From: Pontiellaceae bacterium B12219
GTDB lineage: Bacteria; Verrucomicrobiota; Kiritimatiellia; Kiritimatiellales; Pontiellaceae
Length of the DNA: 64,000 nt
NCBI GenBank assembly: GCA_029432795.1
Contig: JARNMJ010000016.1
Coordinates: 1 to 64,000, forward strand
Direction of reading: 5' to 3'
Below the pieces are notes generated by a model. The model had not been told where the DNA came from, ran no database searches, and worked only from the letters and a program-made list of their open reading frames with translations. Shown here one piece after another: positions 27,101 through 35,155 of the stretch (position 1 is its first letter; each line of letters opens with the position of its first letter). A program made the position numbers and the translations under genes.

Positions 27101-27931
27101 CAAACGCGGCAGGCAGAGTTCCCAATACCATTTGGAGAGGTCTTCCCAGTTCTCCATTGTGCTGATCAAAAGTCGCTGAACGACGGTGTAAGGAGTCGGC
27201 ATATTCGGTTCGTTGAACATGCGCGGAACATCCTTCACTTCCCAGGTGTAGACAATCTGATCGCTCTGCTCGGTTTTCATTTCATTGAAGGAAACGGTTC
27301 CGGGAATCTCGCTCTTCAACGCGGTTTTCACAAGCGGGCGCTCTTTCGGGGCAATCACCTGATAGGTGAAACGCTCGTACGGAGTGGTAGACTCAAAGGT
27401 TTGGTAATCGCTGAATGAATTCGGGACAACGGTTTTATGGCGCTGCCGGCGAATGACGTAGCGCAGGGTGTCGCCCACTTCAAGGCCCGGGATGGACATG
27501 CTGAGCTGTTTCGAATTCGGATTATAGATGTTGGCGCTCATCTGGCCCGGATCCACCATCACTTTGCTGTTGGCGGCGGGATCAATATCCACCACCGAGC
27601 CGTCGGGCTTGATGATCTGAACCTTGTCAAAGTAGTTTGTGCCGTAGGCGACATCAAAGCCGAGGGTGATGGTGCGTTGGTCCCGCTTGCCCTTTTCGGT
27701 CAGAATTTTTACGGCGGTGTCGTCCCACGAATCGGAGGTGCCGTCGGCCTGATATTCCACCTGAATGAAATCGTCCAGCAGCACTTCATCGGAATCGGGA
27801 TACTTTTCAATCGTTGCGGCTGCGGCCTGCTCTTTGATTTTTTCCAGATCCAGGAATTCCTTGGCCGAAAGCGGGGAGAGAGTCAGAAAAACAGCGAGAA
27901 CGATAAAGCACGGACGCAACAAACGAATCAT
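24161..27931 (-). CDS. Duplicated DUF3857/transglutaminase-like exported protein
   Basis: 1256 residues from ATG 27931 (GGAG 8 nt upstream; signal peptide LLRPCFIVLAVFLTLSPLSA). Two tandem modules of DUF3857 plus a transglutaminase-like core occupy about 25-620 and 640-1256. In the first, the Cys-His-Asp triad is visible: NRYGVCRDKAALLAAML, FFNHAVTA and LMDSTDE. In the second the matching positions read DRYGNNPDRMILIYTLL, AFNAVLVKVD and YLNGSSQ, so Cys and His are lost. DUF3857 proteins are periplasmic and mostly uncharacterised. Three palindromes fall within the gene. Confidence 0.88.
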   Translation of the reverse strand: MIRLLRPCFIVLAVFLTLSPLSAKEFLDLEKIKEQAAAATIEKYPDSDEVLLDDFIQVEYQADGTSDSWDDTAVKILTEKGKRDQRTITLGFDVAYGTNYFDKVQIIKPDGSVVDIDPAANSKVMVDPGQMSANIYNPNSKQLSMSIPGLEVGDTLRYVIRRQRHKTVVPNSFSDYQTFESTTPYERFTYQVIAPKERPLVKTALKSEIPGTVSFNEMKTEQSDQIVYTWEVKDVPRMFNEPNMPTPYTVVQRLLISTMENWEDLSKWYWELCLPRLESTTPEMIAMANELVEDATNTAQKIDAIFNFVSQDIRYMGITTEDEAPGYEPHDVSMTFSNRYGVCRDKAALLAAMLRIVDVEAFPVIIMAGPKKDEEVPQPFFNHAVTAALGDDGEYILMDSTDENTKDIFPSYLQNMSYIVARPEGETLLTSPIIPAEDNLLKITSSGSLDKAGNLEAESSLVFEGINDTVYRGYFSKIKDEERRQFFEAHLKRSMPTAELQTLKILPEELRDTTQPLTILISYTADNLLIDGTQHKMLVLPKLGSSLGYANFLIGQTGLEERKYPLYTRMTAGIRETLDLELPEDIGTLNIPDYHAINTDELTWNMDVAKTSRNLTATNTFLINTVEFTPEQYLVLKQNLKEIEYNLRKKLILDLPTPGSNVKSDVRILSRETTIDLKSASVWKETQRSKIEILTYGGTKKNSEIKLSYNPAWQNIELTQARVIQPDGSVKELAENELNIMDAGWVASAPRYPAEKLLVATLPGVEVGSILEYEFVSTVNGKPFFSTIQSFNGFEPVDSKTVTLSAPDSLELNIRNTGIDETRSASDGTVSYVWKAENQPAVEIEESTPAWYTFNPAVFISSSDWKTYSSRILEALETASTDQTEVQELAATLTAGKKDAAEKVVAIRNWVAENIRQAGPGLTSLPLSALSPADVTLADRYGNNPDRMILIYTLLKAAGFSPEFVLSGGIPLIQEEAEPMLTVPSRLAFNAVLVKVDLDKETVYLNGSSQYAELGATPYDHRHILDLNNGSIGKIKVDSDKEDRSHIVYTMKLSADGNASLTQSSTVQGTTYEGFHQRYAEITPENRRRHYLEIVTGVSQSAKAASELLTAYDTYPGKLEFSVNAERYAVQDGDYLYFTIPGGLGGLLKYRSNDRELPLAWNGYVDSISEYHITLPEGYEPLILPESFSWQAPNGAGMVEIAVKYEEQSHTLRIMQIADLNPAIIPAEKFPDIIAASKKLAHPDMRTILLKKKEIR

Positions 27932-28308
27932 AGGGAATCTCCAAAATAAACACTCCGGAAAACGTACCTTCCGACATCGTTCCCCGCAAACTCTTTCTAA
28001 TGGACCCTTCGCGGTTCGCAGCGTTGAATTCCAATCGCAGGAACGTGGCGGCGCGGGGATGAAACGGCGCAGTAACCAACTGAAAACGTTGCTGTCCTGT
28101 ATACGGGGTGAATCTGTTGTTGGTGATCTTCTCTTAATAGCTCTTGATCTATTCTGGAACATTAAAGTCCAGCTGTTTTACCTCTTTTTGCCCATCCCAA
28201 AGAACCAGGAGGGTGGGGCTGCGGCCTTGCTGGCTGATTCCGCGCGGGCGGCGGACGCAGAGGGCGGCATCCCTCCAACTTAGCGATTTGTAGAAATGAA
28301 TCTTATTT
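27932..28308. other. Intergenic region with GC-rich repeat
   Basis: 377 bp upstream of the DUF3857 gene. No credible gene. It holds the diverged hairpin repeat at 28207-28280 (ending CATCCCTCCAA) and a GC-rich stretch at 28000-28060. Longer open frames across it are chance extensions. Confidence 0.5.
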
Positions 28309-28812
28309 CTAAATGATGCCTTCGCGGCCGAGCTCGCGGAAGATGCGCTCGACTTCGGCGTGGGCGACCTCGATGAATTCTTCAAAGTCGGCGGTATTCT
28401 GGCCGGTGGGGTCGGGGATGTCGCGAATGTCCTCGGGATCGCCGCTCTGCAGGTATTCCATCATTCGGAAAATCTTATTTCCAGCCTTTGGAAAACGCTC
28501 AGTCAGTTCGTCTTTCTGCCATTGTTCCATCACGAGGATGACGTCGGCCTTATTGACCAGTTTGTTGGTGAAGGGGTCGGAGCTGTGTCCGCCGAGGCTG
28601 AAGCCGTTGATGCGGGCGACGTGTTTAACGACGGAATTTGCGGAGCTGCCGCGGCGGGCGCGGACACCGGCGGAGAGGATGCGGACTTTTTTCCGGGCGT
28701 AGGGATAATGATCCTTTAGATATTGTTTCATATATCCGTCCAGATAGGCGCTGCGGGTGATGTTTGCTTTGCAGGCCACCACGATCGTAAATTTTTTATC
28801 GAATAATCCCAT
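28309..28812 (-). CDS. Low-molecular-weight protein tyrosine phosphatase family protein
   Basis: 167 residues from ATG 28812 (MGLFDKKFTIVVACKAN); ATG 28842 is an alternative. The P-loop C-KANIT-RS fits CX5R(S/T) and the general acid lies in DIPDPTG. ILSAGVRAR, GHSSDPF and ADVILVMEQWQ complete the fold. These enzymes dephosphorylate protein tyrosines, often partners of tyrosine kinases controlling polysaccharide export, or act in arsenate reduction. A palindrome at 28479 encodes FPKAGN in this frame. Confidence 0.85.
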   Translation of the reverse strand: MGLFDKKFTIVVACKANITRSAYLDGYMKQYLKDHYPYARKKVRILSAGVRARRGSSANSVVKHVARINGFSLGGHSSDPFTNKLVNKADVILVMEQWQKDELTERFPKAGNKIFRMMEYLQSGDPEDIRDIPDPTGQNTADFEEFIEVAHAEVERIFRELGREGII

Positions 28813-28941
28813 GTCCAGAAGATAGCGGGCTGCGTAAGCCATGGCAACTTCAGGAAAAACTTTCCTCTGCATGCAGTAAAAATTTCTGAAACCTTCCGTG
28901 GATAAATGGGTGGAGTGTTGTATTCTCTGCACTCTGTGAAT

Positions 28942-30318
28942 ATGAAAACGACATTGAAAGTGATGGGATCGATTTTGGCGCTGGGTCTGGTGATATTGGG
29001 GATCTTTCATCTGGTGATGCTGTATGGCCTGACCAAAGCGATGCGCGAGGTGGTCCTTCCCCGAATTAAAGCGGAAACGGGTATTGATGCCCGCGTTGGA
29101 CGCTTATCGATCAATGTTGCGGCGGGTAAGCTGTTTCTGGACGATGTTGAAATTCGGAACCCGGAAGGTTTTCTGCTGGAAAATCTGGCTTCGGTGGAGC
29201 GCATCGAAGTGGAAACAGATGTGAAATCGCTGATTTTTCAAAAACCGCTTATTGTGAAGAATGCGGTGATTGAGCGCACATTGGTGAATGTGATCCGGAA
29301 TAAAGACGGTGAAATCAACCTCAACCAACTTCAGGGGCCGAGCGCTCCTGCGCCGGGCCGTCCGGGAGAGCCGCTGCCAGAGTCCGGGAAACAGCCAACG
29401 GAACCGGTTCCAACCCCTGGAAAACCTGCGCCTTTGCCGGAAGAACCGAAACCCTGGCCGGAAGTTTTGCTCGAACGGGTGCTTTGCGATGCGACCATTC
29501 GTTATGTTGATTTTAAACTGAACGAGCTGGATATTGCGCTGAAACTGAATGTGAAGGCGGCGGGGCTTTCAACGCTGCGTGCTGCCGATGCCGCGTGGGG
29601 AGCGGCGGCCATTTCCGGTTCGTTGAGTGACGATCATAACAGTTATGTCACGGACCTGAATCTGCGGTTGGCTCCGATCCGGAATCTGGAAACCTGGTCG
29701 TTCGATCTCACGGGGCGGGTGATGGAGATTGATCCACGGTCGCTGAAGTCGATGTATGAACGAATGGGCATTCGTACGGAGCCGTTCGGGTTGGAGCCGG
29801 AGTTTTATTGCCGCGATAACCGCTTCATGAATTCGCAGGTGAGCATCTCGCTCAAGAATGTTCAGTTTGAGGATAAGCTGTCGCGTAAGCTGGGCGGCAT
29901 GGGGGCGATTGATTCGCTGCGGGTTACGGCTCCGATTGGAGGAACACTGAACCGACCGGAGATTGACCTTCAGGCGGCGCTGATGAAATCGATCAGTGGA
30001 AATGCGGGTTCGCTGATTGATGCGTGGATTCGCGGGCAGGCCGCGAAACAGGCGGGCATGGAAAATCCTCCGGAGTCGATTGCCGAAGCCGCCGTTGAAG
30101 CGCTGGCCGGCGAGGTGCCGGAAATTGCCGCCAGCCCAACCGCAAAGAAGGTTTTAAAGGATTTGGCAGATGGTAAGCCATCCGCTACAAACGCGCCTGC
30201 ACCCATCAGTTCAGATACCGTCATTGATCTTCTCGGGGAACAGGTGGAGGAGATCGGGGAAAATGAAGAACTTAAGAATGAACTCAAAAATCTGGGAAAA
30301 TGGCTGTTCGGTGAGTAG
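28942..30318 (+). CDS. AsmA-like envelope protein
   Basis: 458 residues from ATG 28942. One N-terminal membrane helix (VMGSILALGLVILGIFHLVM). Residues 30-120 resemble the AsmA/DUF748 start: ARVGRLSINVAAGKLFLDDVEIRNP and VIERTLVNVIRNKDGEINLNQL in parts. A Pro-rich linker spans about 135-175, followed by a beta-rich domain. AsmA-like proteins form periplasmic bridges for lipid transport. It precedes plsY by 12 bp, so a link to phospholipid synthesis is plausible. Confidence 0.75.
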   Translation: MKTTLKVMGSILALGLVILGIFHLVMLYGLTKAMREVVLPRIKAETGIDARVGRLSINVAAGKLFLDDVEIRNPEGFLLENLASVERIEVETDVKSLIFQKPLIVKNAVIERTLVNVIRNKDGEINLNQLQGPSAPAPGRPGEPLPESGKQPTEPVPTPGKPAPLPEEPKPWPEVLLERVLCDATIRYVDFKLNELDIALKLNVKAAGLSTLRAADAAWGAAAISGSLSDDHNSYVTDLNLRLAPIRNLETWSFDLTGRVMEIDPRSLKSMYERMGIRTEPFGLEPEFYCRDNRFMNSQVSISLKNVQFEDKLSRKLGGMGAIDSLRVTAPIGGTLNRPEIDLQAALMKSISGNAGSLIDAWIRGQAAKQAGMENPPESIAEAAVEALAGEVPEIAASPTAKKVLKDLADGKPSATNAPAPISSDTVIDLLGEQVEEIGENEELKNELKNLGKWLFGE

Positions 30319-30330
30319 CTTCTACTGCGT

Positions 30331-30939
30331 ATGACGATTTTACTTTTAACGATAGCCGCTTATCTGTTCGGTGCTGTTCCATTCGGTTTGCTGGTTGCCC
30401 GATCCCGCGGCGTGGATATTCGGAAGCAGGGCAGTGGCAACATCGGCGCGACCAATGTGTTCCGGGTGATTGGTAAAGGATGGGGCATTTTCACTCTGGT
30501 GCTGGATGCGCTGAAGGGATTTATTCCGGCGTTCTTTTTTCCAATGCTTGGAAATCTGGCAGACCCGATCTATGGCGTCCTCTTCGGTTTTGCCGCGATT
30601 ATCGGCCACACGTTCCCCGTTTATCTGAAATTCAAAGGCGGAAAGGGCGTGGCTACGAGTGCCGGGATGCTGCTGGGTGTGGCTCCGGTTGCGATGGGCA
30701 TCGGTCTGTTCTTTTTTGTAATCACGGTGGTGATTTCCCGCTATGTGTCGCTTGCTTCTATCGTTGCGGCTATTGCCGTGGCGATTACGGTCTGGTTTGA
30801 GGGCGATAAGGTAATGATTGTGAAAGTGGTGCTGACAGTGATGGCGATTTTGATTGTCTGGCTGCATCGAGCCAATATTAAACGACTGCTGAACGGTACT
30901 GAAAACCGCTTTGGTAAAAGGAAGGAAACATCCGTATGA
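30331..30939 (+). CDS. plsY: Acyl-phosphate:glycerol-3-phosphate acyltransferase
   Basis: 202 residues, five membrane helices. GSGNIGATNVFR, FAAIIGHTFPVYLKFKGGKGVAT and the N-terminal YLFGAVPFGLLVAR are the three PlsY motifs. It makes lysophosphatidic acid at the inner membrane. The next gene, gpsA, starts within its stop codon (ATGA), giving the enzyme that produces its substrate. A palindrome at 30539 encodes FPMLGN. Confidence 0.95.
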   Translation: MTILLLTIAAYLFGAVPFGLLVARSRGVDIRKQGSGNIGATNVFRVIGKGWGIFTLVLDALKGFIPAFFFPMLGNLADPIYGVLFGFAAIIGHTFPVYLKFKGGKGVATSAGMLLGVAPVAMGIGLFFFVITVVISRYVSLASIVAAIAVAITVWFEGDKVMIVKVVLTVMAILIVWLHRANIKRLLNGTENRFGKRKETSV

Positions 30940-31925
30940 ATGTAACAGTTATTGGAGATGGGGGCTGGGGCAGTGCGCTGGCGACGGTATTGGATCGAAA
31001 CGGGCACGATGTTACGGTTTGGGGCCCCTTCTCGGATTATATTGATGAGATCAAGGTGTTCCGCGAAAACATCACCTATCTTCGCGGTGTAAAATTGTCG
31101 GAATCCATTCATTGGACGGCGGACCGTAAATCGGCCGTAGATGAAGCCGACCTGATTGTGCTGGTGGTTCCCTCCCGTTTTTATCGGGAAACCGTGGAAT
31201 CTCTGAAACCGTTTATTCCGGAAAATGCGCTGATTGTGAGCGCAACAAAGGGCCTGGATGAAAAAACGCATGAGCGTATGAGCGAGGTGGCCGAGTCGAT
31301 TCTCGGCCGCGATGTGGCGGTGCTTTCCGGGCCGAGCCATGCCGAAGAAGTGGCACGCGGCGTTCCCTGTGCGGTGGCGATTGCCGCGAAAGACCATGCC
31401 GTTGCTGAGCAGATTCAGGATATTTTTGTAAACGATACCTTCCGGGTTTACACGCTTGACGATGTGATCGGGGTGGAGCTGGGCGGTGCGCTTAAAAACG
31501 TGATTGCCGTGGCGGCCGGAATTTCCGATGGACTCGGATTCGGCGACAATACCAAGGCTGCACTGATGACCCGCGGGCTGGCGGAAATTACCCGTCTCGG
31601 AGTCGCGCTCGGTGCCCAGCCGGAAACCTTTATGGGACTCAGCGGTATCGGGGACCTGATGGTGACCTGCATGAGTCAGCACAGTCGCAACCGCGGCGTG
31701 GGCGAACGGCTCGGTAAAGGTGAAACGCTGGCAGATATTATGGACGGTATGCAGATGGTGGCCGAAGGCGTCTGGAACTGCAAGGCCGCCAGGGAACTGG
31801 CTGCTGATAAAGGAATTCCGGTTCCGATTACAGATCAGGTGACCGCCGTGGTTCACGAAGGAAAAGATCCGCGCGAAGCGGTTATGGCCCTGATGGGCCG
31901 TGCTCCGAAAGCCGAACAGGAATAG
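30936..31925 (+). CDS. gpsA: NAD(P)-dependent glycerol-3-phosphate dehydrogenase
   Basis: 329 residues. Rossmann start VIGDGGWGSALATVL, SGPSHAEEVARG, catalytic Lys region GGALKNVIAVAAGISDGL and GLSGIGDLMVTCMSQHSRNR. It reduces dihydroxyacetone phosphate to sn-glycerol 3-phosphate for phospholipids. Coupled to plsY by a 4-nt overlap. Confidence 0.96.
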   Translation: MNVTVIGDGGWGSALATVLDRNGHDVTVWGPFSDYIDEIKVFRENITYLRGVKLSESIHWTADRKSAVDEADLIVLVVPSRFYRETVESLKPFIPENALIVSATKGLDEKTHERMSEVAESILGRDVAVLSGPSHAEEVARGVPCAVAIAAKDHAVAEQIQDIFVNDTFRVYTLDDVIGVELGGALKNVIAVAAGISDGLGFGDNTKAALMTRGLAEITRLGVALGAQPETFMGLSGIGDLMVTCMSQHSRNRGVGERLGKGETLADIMDGMQMVAEGVWNCKAARELAADKGIPVPITDQVTAVVHEGKDPREAVMALMGRAPKAEQE

Positions 31926-31946
31926 GGACTGAAATCGGCGCGGATA

Positions 31947-33146
31947 TTATTTCCGTGCCTTACTGAAGTCGTTAATGACGTCGATGAGATCCTGCCTTCC
32001 AATCGGTTTCGGCAGGTAGGCATTCATTCCGCTTTCCAGGCACTTTTGTTTGTCGCCTTTCATGGTGTGGGCCGTGAGGGCGATAATCGGTATGTTGTTT
32101 TTAGGTTCGCTCAGACTGCGGATACGTGCCGTGGCTTCGAAGCCATCCATTACCGGCATCTGACAATCCATAAGAATAATGTCGTAGCGGTTTTCAGAAA
32201 TAAACTGAATGGCTTTTTCGCCGTTTTCAACTGCATCCACCTCACAGCCGGCTTTGCGTAAAATGGATAGAATTACTTTCTGGTTCAGCCGGTTGTCTTC
32301 TGCCAGCAACACGCGGGTACCCGGGGTAATTGTGGTAACTCGATCACTGACTGCGAGGTGAATCGCTGCCGGACGGTTGGCCTGCCGCAGGGTTAAATTC
32401 ATGCGATAGATGGAGCTGTGTTCCGTTTTGCGAATGACATCAAACCGTCCCCCCATAAGTTCAATCAGTTGTTTGCTTATAAGAAGATTGTCGTCGGAGT
32501 TCCTGGATGCAGCTGATTCGCCGCCTTCCGGCAAATCCTGCAGGGAACCGGTGCTGCTCACATGAACCGAAAGAGCTGCTCCATCGCTGCTTTTATGAAT
32601 GCATTCAATACTCAGTTTTATTGAGCCTCCGGCTTCGGAGGTGCCTTTTAGCGCATGTGTGATGAGGTTGTTCAGCACGCGTTCCATGATCCGTTCATCG
32701 CACATCACCGAAAGAGGCACGTTGCTCATGCATTCACATTCGAGATTAACCCTTTTTTGCGCGGTACGGGGGCGGAACATGCGATGGAGTGTGCTGCACA
32801 TTTCACGCAGATCAACGGGTTCGTCATGAATGTCCATTTGTCCCGTTTCTATTTTTGAAATATCCATCACGTAACTGATGCTTTTAATCAGTCCGTTCAT
32901 GGATTCCAGAATCGTATCGATATAGGTTTGCTGTTCCCGCGTCAGGTTGGTATCTGCAACCAATTGTGCCATGCCCACAATGCTGTTGAGTGCTGTTCGG
33001 ATTTCATGACTGGTGGTGGCAAGAAGATTGCCGGTCAGGTTTCTCGGGAGAGCCGGGGCCTTGGGGGGTGCGGGGGAGGGACCCGTTGGTCTGCTTCCAG
33101 GATCGCAATATTCGATTTTATCCGTTTCGAGAATCAGTTTATTCAT
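31947..33146 (-). CDS. Hybrid histidine kinase/receiver with degenerate ATPase domain
   Basis: 399 residues, no membrane helix. The dimerisation domain keeps the phospho-acceptor His (TSHEIRTALNSIVGMAQL). The ATPase domain is degraded: the N-box reads NLITHAL where Asn-Ala is expected, the DTGxG motif is VSSTGS, and the G2 glycines before ISKQLIELMGG are replaced by SDDNLL. The C-terminal receiver (about 275-395) is intact: EDN, phospho-Asp in ILMDCQMPVMDG, Thr in ALTAHT and Lys in YLPKP. It may act as a phospho-receiver or phosphatase rather than a kinase. Confidence 0.85.
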   Translation of the reverse strand: MNKLILETDKIEYCDPGSRPTGPSPAPPKAPALPRNLTGNLLATTSHEIRTALNSIVGMAQLVADTNLTREQQTYIDTILESMNGLIKSISYVMDISKIETGQMDIHDEPVDLREMCSTLHRMFRPRTAQKRVNLECECMSNVPLSVMCDERIMERVLNNLITHALKGTSEAGGSIKLSIECIHKSSDGAALSVHVSSTGSLQDLPEGGESAASRNSDDNLLISKQLIELMGGRFDVIRKTEHSSIYRMNLTLRQANRPAAIHLAVSDRVTTITPGTRVLLAEDNRLNQKVILSILRKAGCEVDAVENGEKAIQFISENRYDIILMDCQMPVMDGFEATARIRSLSEPKNNIPIIALTAHTMKGDKQKCLESGMNAYLPKPIGRQDLIDVINDFSKARK

Positions 33147-33494
33147 TTTACAGTCCTGGATTCAGCCGTTTCTAATGGTTTTATGGCCGTTATATAACCT
33201 TATTTAAAGCAGTTATTATGCCATTAGATGTGAGGGTTTTGTAACGTGCCGGCTTTTTTTGAGCCCGGTTTTTAAAAAAAGGCCGGATTCCTGAATGAAC
33301 ACAGGAATTTAATCAAGCGGATTTTGACAAGCCACAGGGGGCGCATTATGGTTCGTCCCTTTAATTGTGCAGGCCTCTGCGAGGCTGTTCACAGTTAAAC
33401 GCTATTGGTTAATGGGTCGGGTGTATTCCCTCATAACGAATAACAGATAACGATTAACCGGAACCGAAAGGTTCCCCATGAGAGGATTTTTACG
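33147..33494. other. Intergenic region with heptad repeat element
   Basis: 348 bp between divergent genes. Contains AT-rich DNA, a weak GCCGGC/GCCCGG hairpin with T-run near 33250-33290, and the heptad repeat at 33387-33473. No small open frame or RNA was recognised. Confidence 0.5.
33387..33473. repeat. Heptad-period inverted repeat upstream of the DUF1015 gene
   Basis: Units GTTCACA, GTTAAAC, GCTATTG, GTTAATG, a 17-nt centre, then CATAACG, AATAACA, GATAACG, ATTAACC. The tail TTAACCGGAACCGAAAGGTT (33454-33473) matches the leuB leader tail apart from one substitution and one indel, and lies 22 nt before the start codon. Confidence 0.7.
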
Positions 33495-34715
33495 ATGAGA
33501 GTGAAAGCATTTAAAGCATGGCGTCCCGCAGAAGGAAAGGCCGAGAGTGTGGCTTCAGTTCCGTATGATGTGGTCGATACAAAAGGAGCGGCCGCATTGG
33601 CAGCCGGGAAGCCCGACAGCTTTCTGCACGTCGTGCGCGCAGAGATTGATCTGCCGGAAGGGACCGATCCGTACAGCGATGCCGTTTATGCTCAGGCAAA
33701 AGCCAATTTGGAACGGTTGCAGAATGAAGGCATTCTGATTCGCGAAGACGAACCGTCGATTTATCTTTATTCTCAGCAAATGGGCGATCACGTTCAATTC
33801 GGTATCGTAGCCACCTGCCACTTCGAGGATTACGAAGAGGGAAAAATCAAGATTCACGAAAAAACCCGTCGCGTGAAAGAAGAGGATCGAATTCGGTATG
33901 TCGATACGCAGAATGCGAACACGGGGCCGGTTTTTCTGGCGTACCGCGACAGTGAAAAAATCAATGCCGTTGTGGATGCTGCAAAGGCATCCGAACCGCT
34001 CTATAAATTCACCGCAGAAGACGGCGTGATTCATACGGTTTGGAAGTTTGAAGATGCAGCTGTGCTGGAAGCGGCCTTTGGCGAAATTCCGGCGACGTAT
34101 GTGGCGGACGGGCATCACCGTTCTGCTTCTGCGGCAAAAGTGGGTGCAAAACGCCGTGCGGCCAACCCGAACCACACCGGAACGGAACCCTATAACTATT
34201 TTCTCGCGGTTATGTTCCCGGAAAGCGAGCTGAAGATTCTGGCATATAATCGTGTCATTCTGACACTGCCGGGCACTCAGGACGAATTTTTCCAGGCACT
34301 GGAAAAAACGTTTACGATTGAAGCGAATGGCGTTTCAAAACCTCGGAAGGCCGGCGAAATCTGCATGTATATCAATGGAGCATGGAGCACGCTGACGCCG
34401 AAAGTGATGCCCGATGCGGCTGATCCGGTGGCTTCGCTGGATGTGAGCATTCTGCAGGACAACGTGCTGGCCCCGATTCTGAATATCGCCGATCCGCGCG
34501 AGAGTAACGATATTGACTTTATCGGCGGGATTAAAGGCACGGAAGAGTTGGAAAAATGGGTGAACGACGGACGGGCTGTGATGGCCTTTTCCATGTATCC
34601 GACTTCGATGGATCAACTCTTTTCGGTGGCCGATGCCGGTATGCTGATGCCCCCGAAGAGCACCTGGTTCGAGCCGAAGCTGCGTTCTGGCTTGCTGGTG
34701 AACACGCTGGATTAA
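33495..34715 (+). CDS. DUF1015 family protein
   Basis: 406 residues. VKAFKAWRP, SVPYDVV, DEPSIYLYSQ, KIKIHEKTRRVKEEDRIRYVD in parts, and ATYVADGHHRSASA are the conserved blocks; the DGHHR motif is the best marker. The family is widespread in bacteria and archaea, sometimes beside phosphoglycerate dehydrogenase or serine genes, and its biochemical role is unsettled. AGAGGAT upstream of the ATG. FQALE is encoded by a palindrome at 34290. Confidence 0.88.
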   Translation: MRVKAFKAWRPAEGKAESVASVPYDVVDTKGAAALAAGKPDSFLHVVRAEIDLPEGTDPYSDAVYAQAKANLERLQNEGILIREDEPSIYLYSQQMGDHVQFGIVATCHFEDYEEGKIKIHEKTRRVKEEDRIRYVDTQNANTGPVFLAYRDSEKINAVVDAAKASEPLYKFTAEDGVIHTVWKFEDAAVLEAAFGEIPATYVADGHHRSASAAKVGAKRRAANPNHTGTEPYNYFLAVMFPESELKILAYNRVILTLPGTQDEFFQALEKTFTIEANGVSKPRKAGEICMYINGAWSTLTPKVMPDAADPVASLDVSILQDNVLAPILNIADPRESNDIDFIGGIKGTEELEKWVNDGRAVMAFSMYPTSMDQLFSVADAGMLMPPKSTWFEPKLRSGLLVNTLD

Positions 34716-34743
34716 TTCCGGCTGACAAATCGTGCAATGTAAA

Positions 34744-34772
34744 CGGGGGCCGGGCGGTCCCCCTTTTTTTTT
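34744..34772 (+). terminator. Intrinsic terminator after the DUF1015 gene
   Basis: GGGGG (34745-34749) pairs with CCCCC (34759-34763) over a 9-nt GC-rich loop, then nine T. Confidence 0.8.
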
Positions 34773-35155
34773 GCCCGGTATCTTTCGGTTAATTGTTGGT
34801 TCTATGTAGATTTTTGTGGTGAAGCTCGTGGTTTCAAGAGCCTCTATCCCGTACTCCGAAAATTTATTTGCAACGGATTAGCAGGAGCAACGGATCGCGG
34901 TGCGCATGTTCTCAGGTGCCAACGGATTAACATAAGCGGTATAAGTCTATACTGAAAAGCCTGTTACATTCATGCGCAGCTCATGAAATCAATTTTTGGA
35001 CAGCAAAAAAGTAACCTTGCGAATGGGCGTTTCTTAAAAATATCATCCGTTTCCTCTTCCATGAAATGCTGCGTAGAACCTAATTGTTATTCTTTTTTAA
35101 GCCGCAGATTATTTGTATCTTTATTGCTTCTGTGGCGAAAGAATGGGGGGTTGCG
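34773..35155. other. Intergenic region, no gene recognised
   Basis: About 380 bp. It includes a short direct repeat CAACGGATTA (near 34871 and 34919). I see no credible open frame, RNA or clear promoter. Confidence 0.4.

Noticed and set aside
27932-28162. 77-residue extension of the DUF3857 protein
   Set aside because: A signal peptide and GGAG site mark the start at 27931; upstream residues are low-quality and not conserved in type.
33250-33300. Riboswitch or structured leader before the DUF1015 gene
   Set aside because: Only short GC hairpins and A/T runs are visible; no known riboswitch core was recognised.
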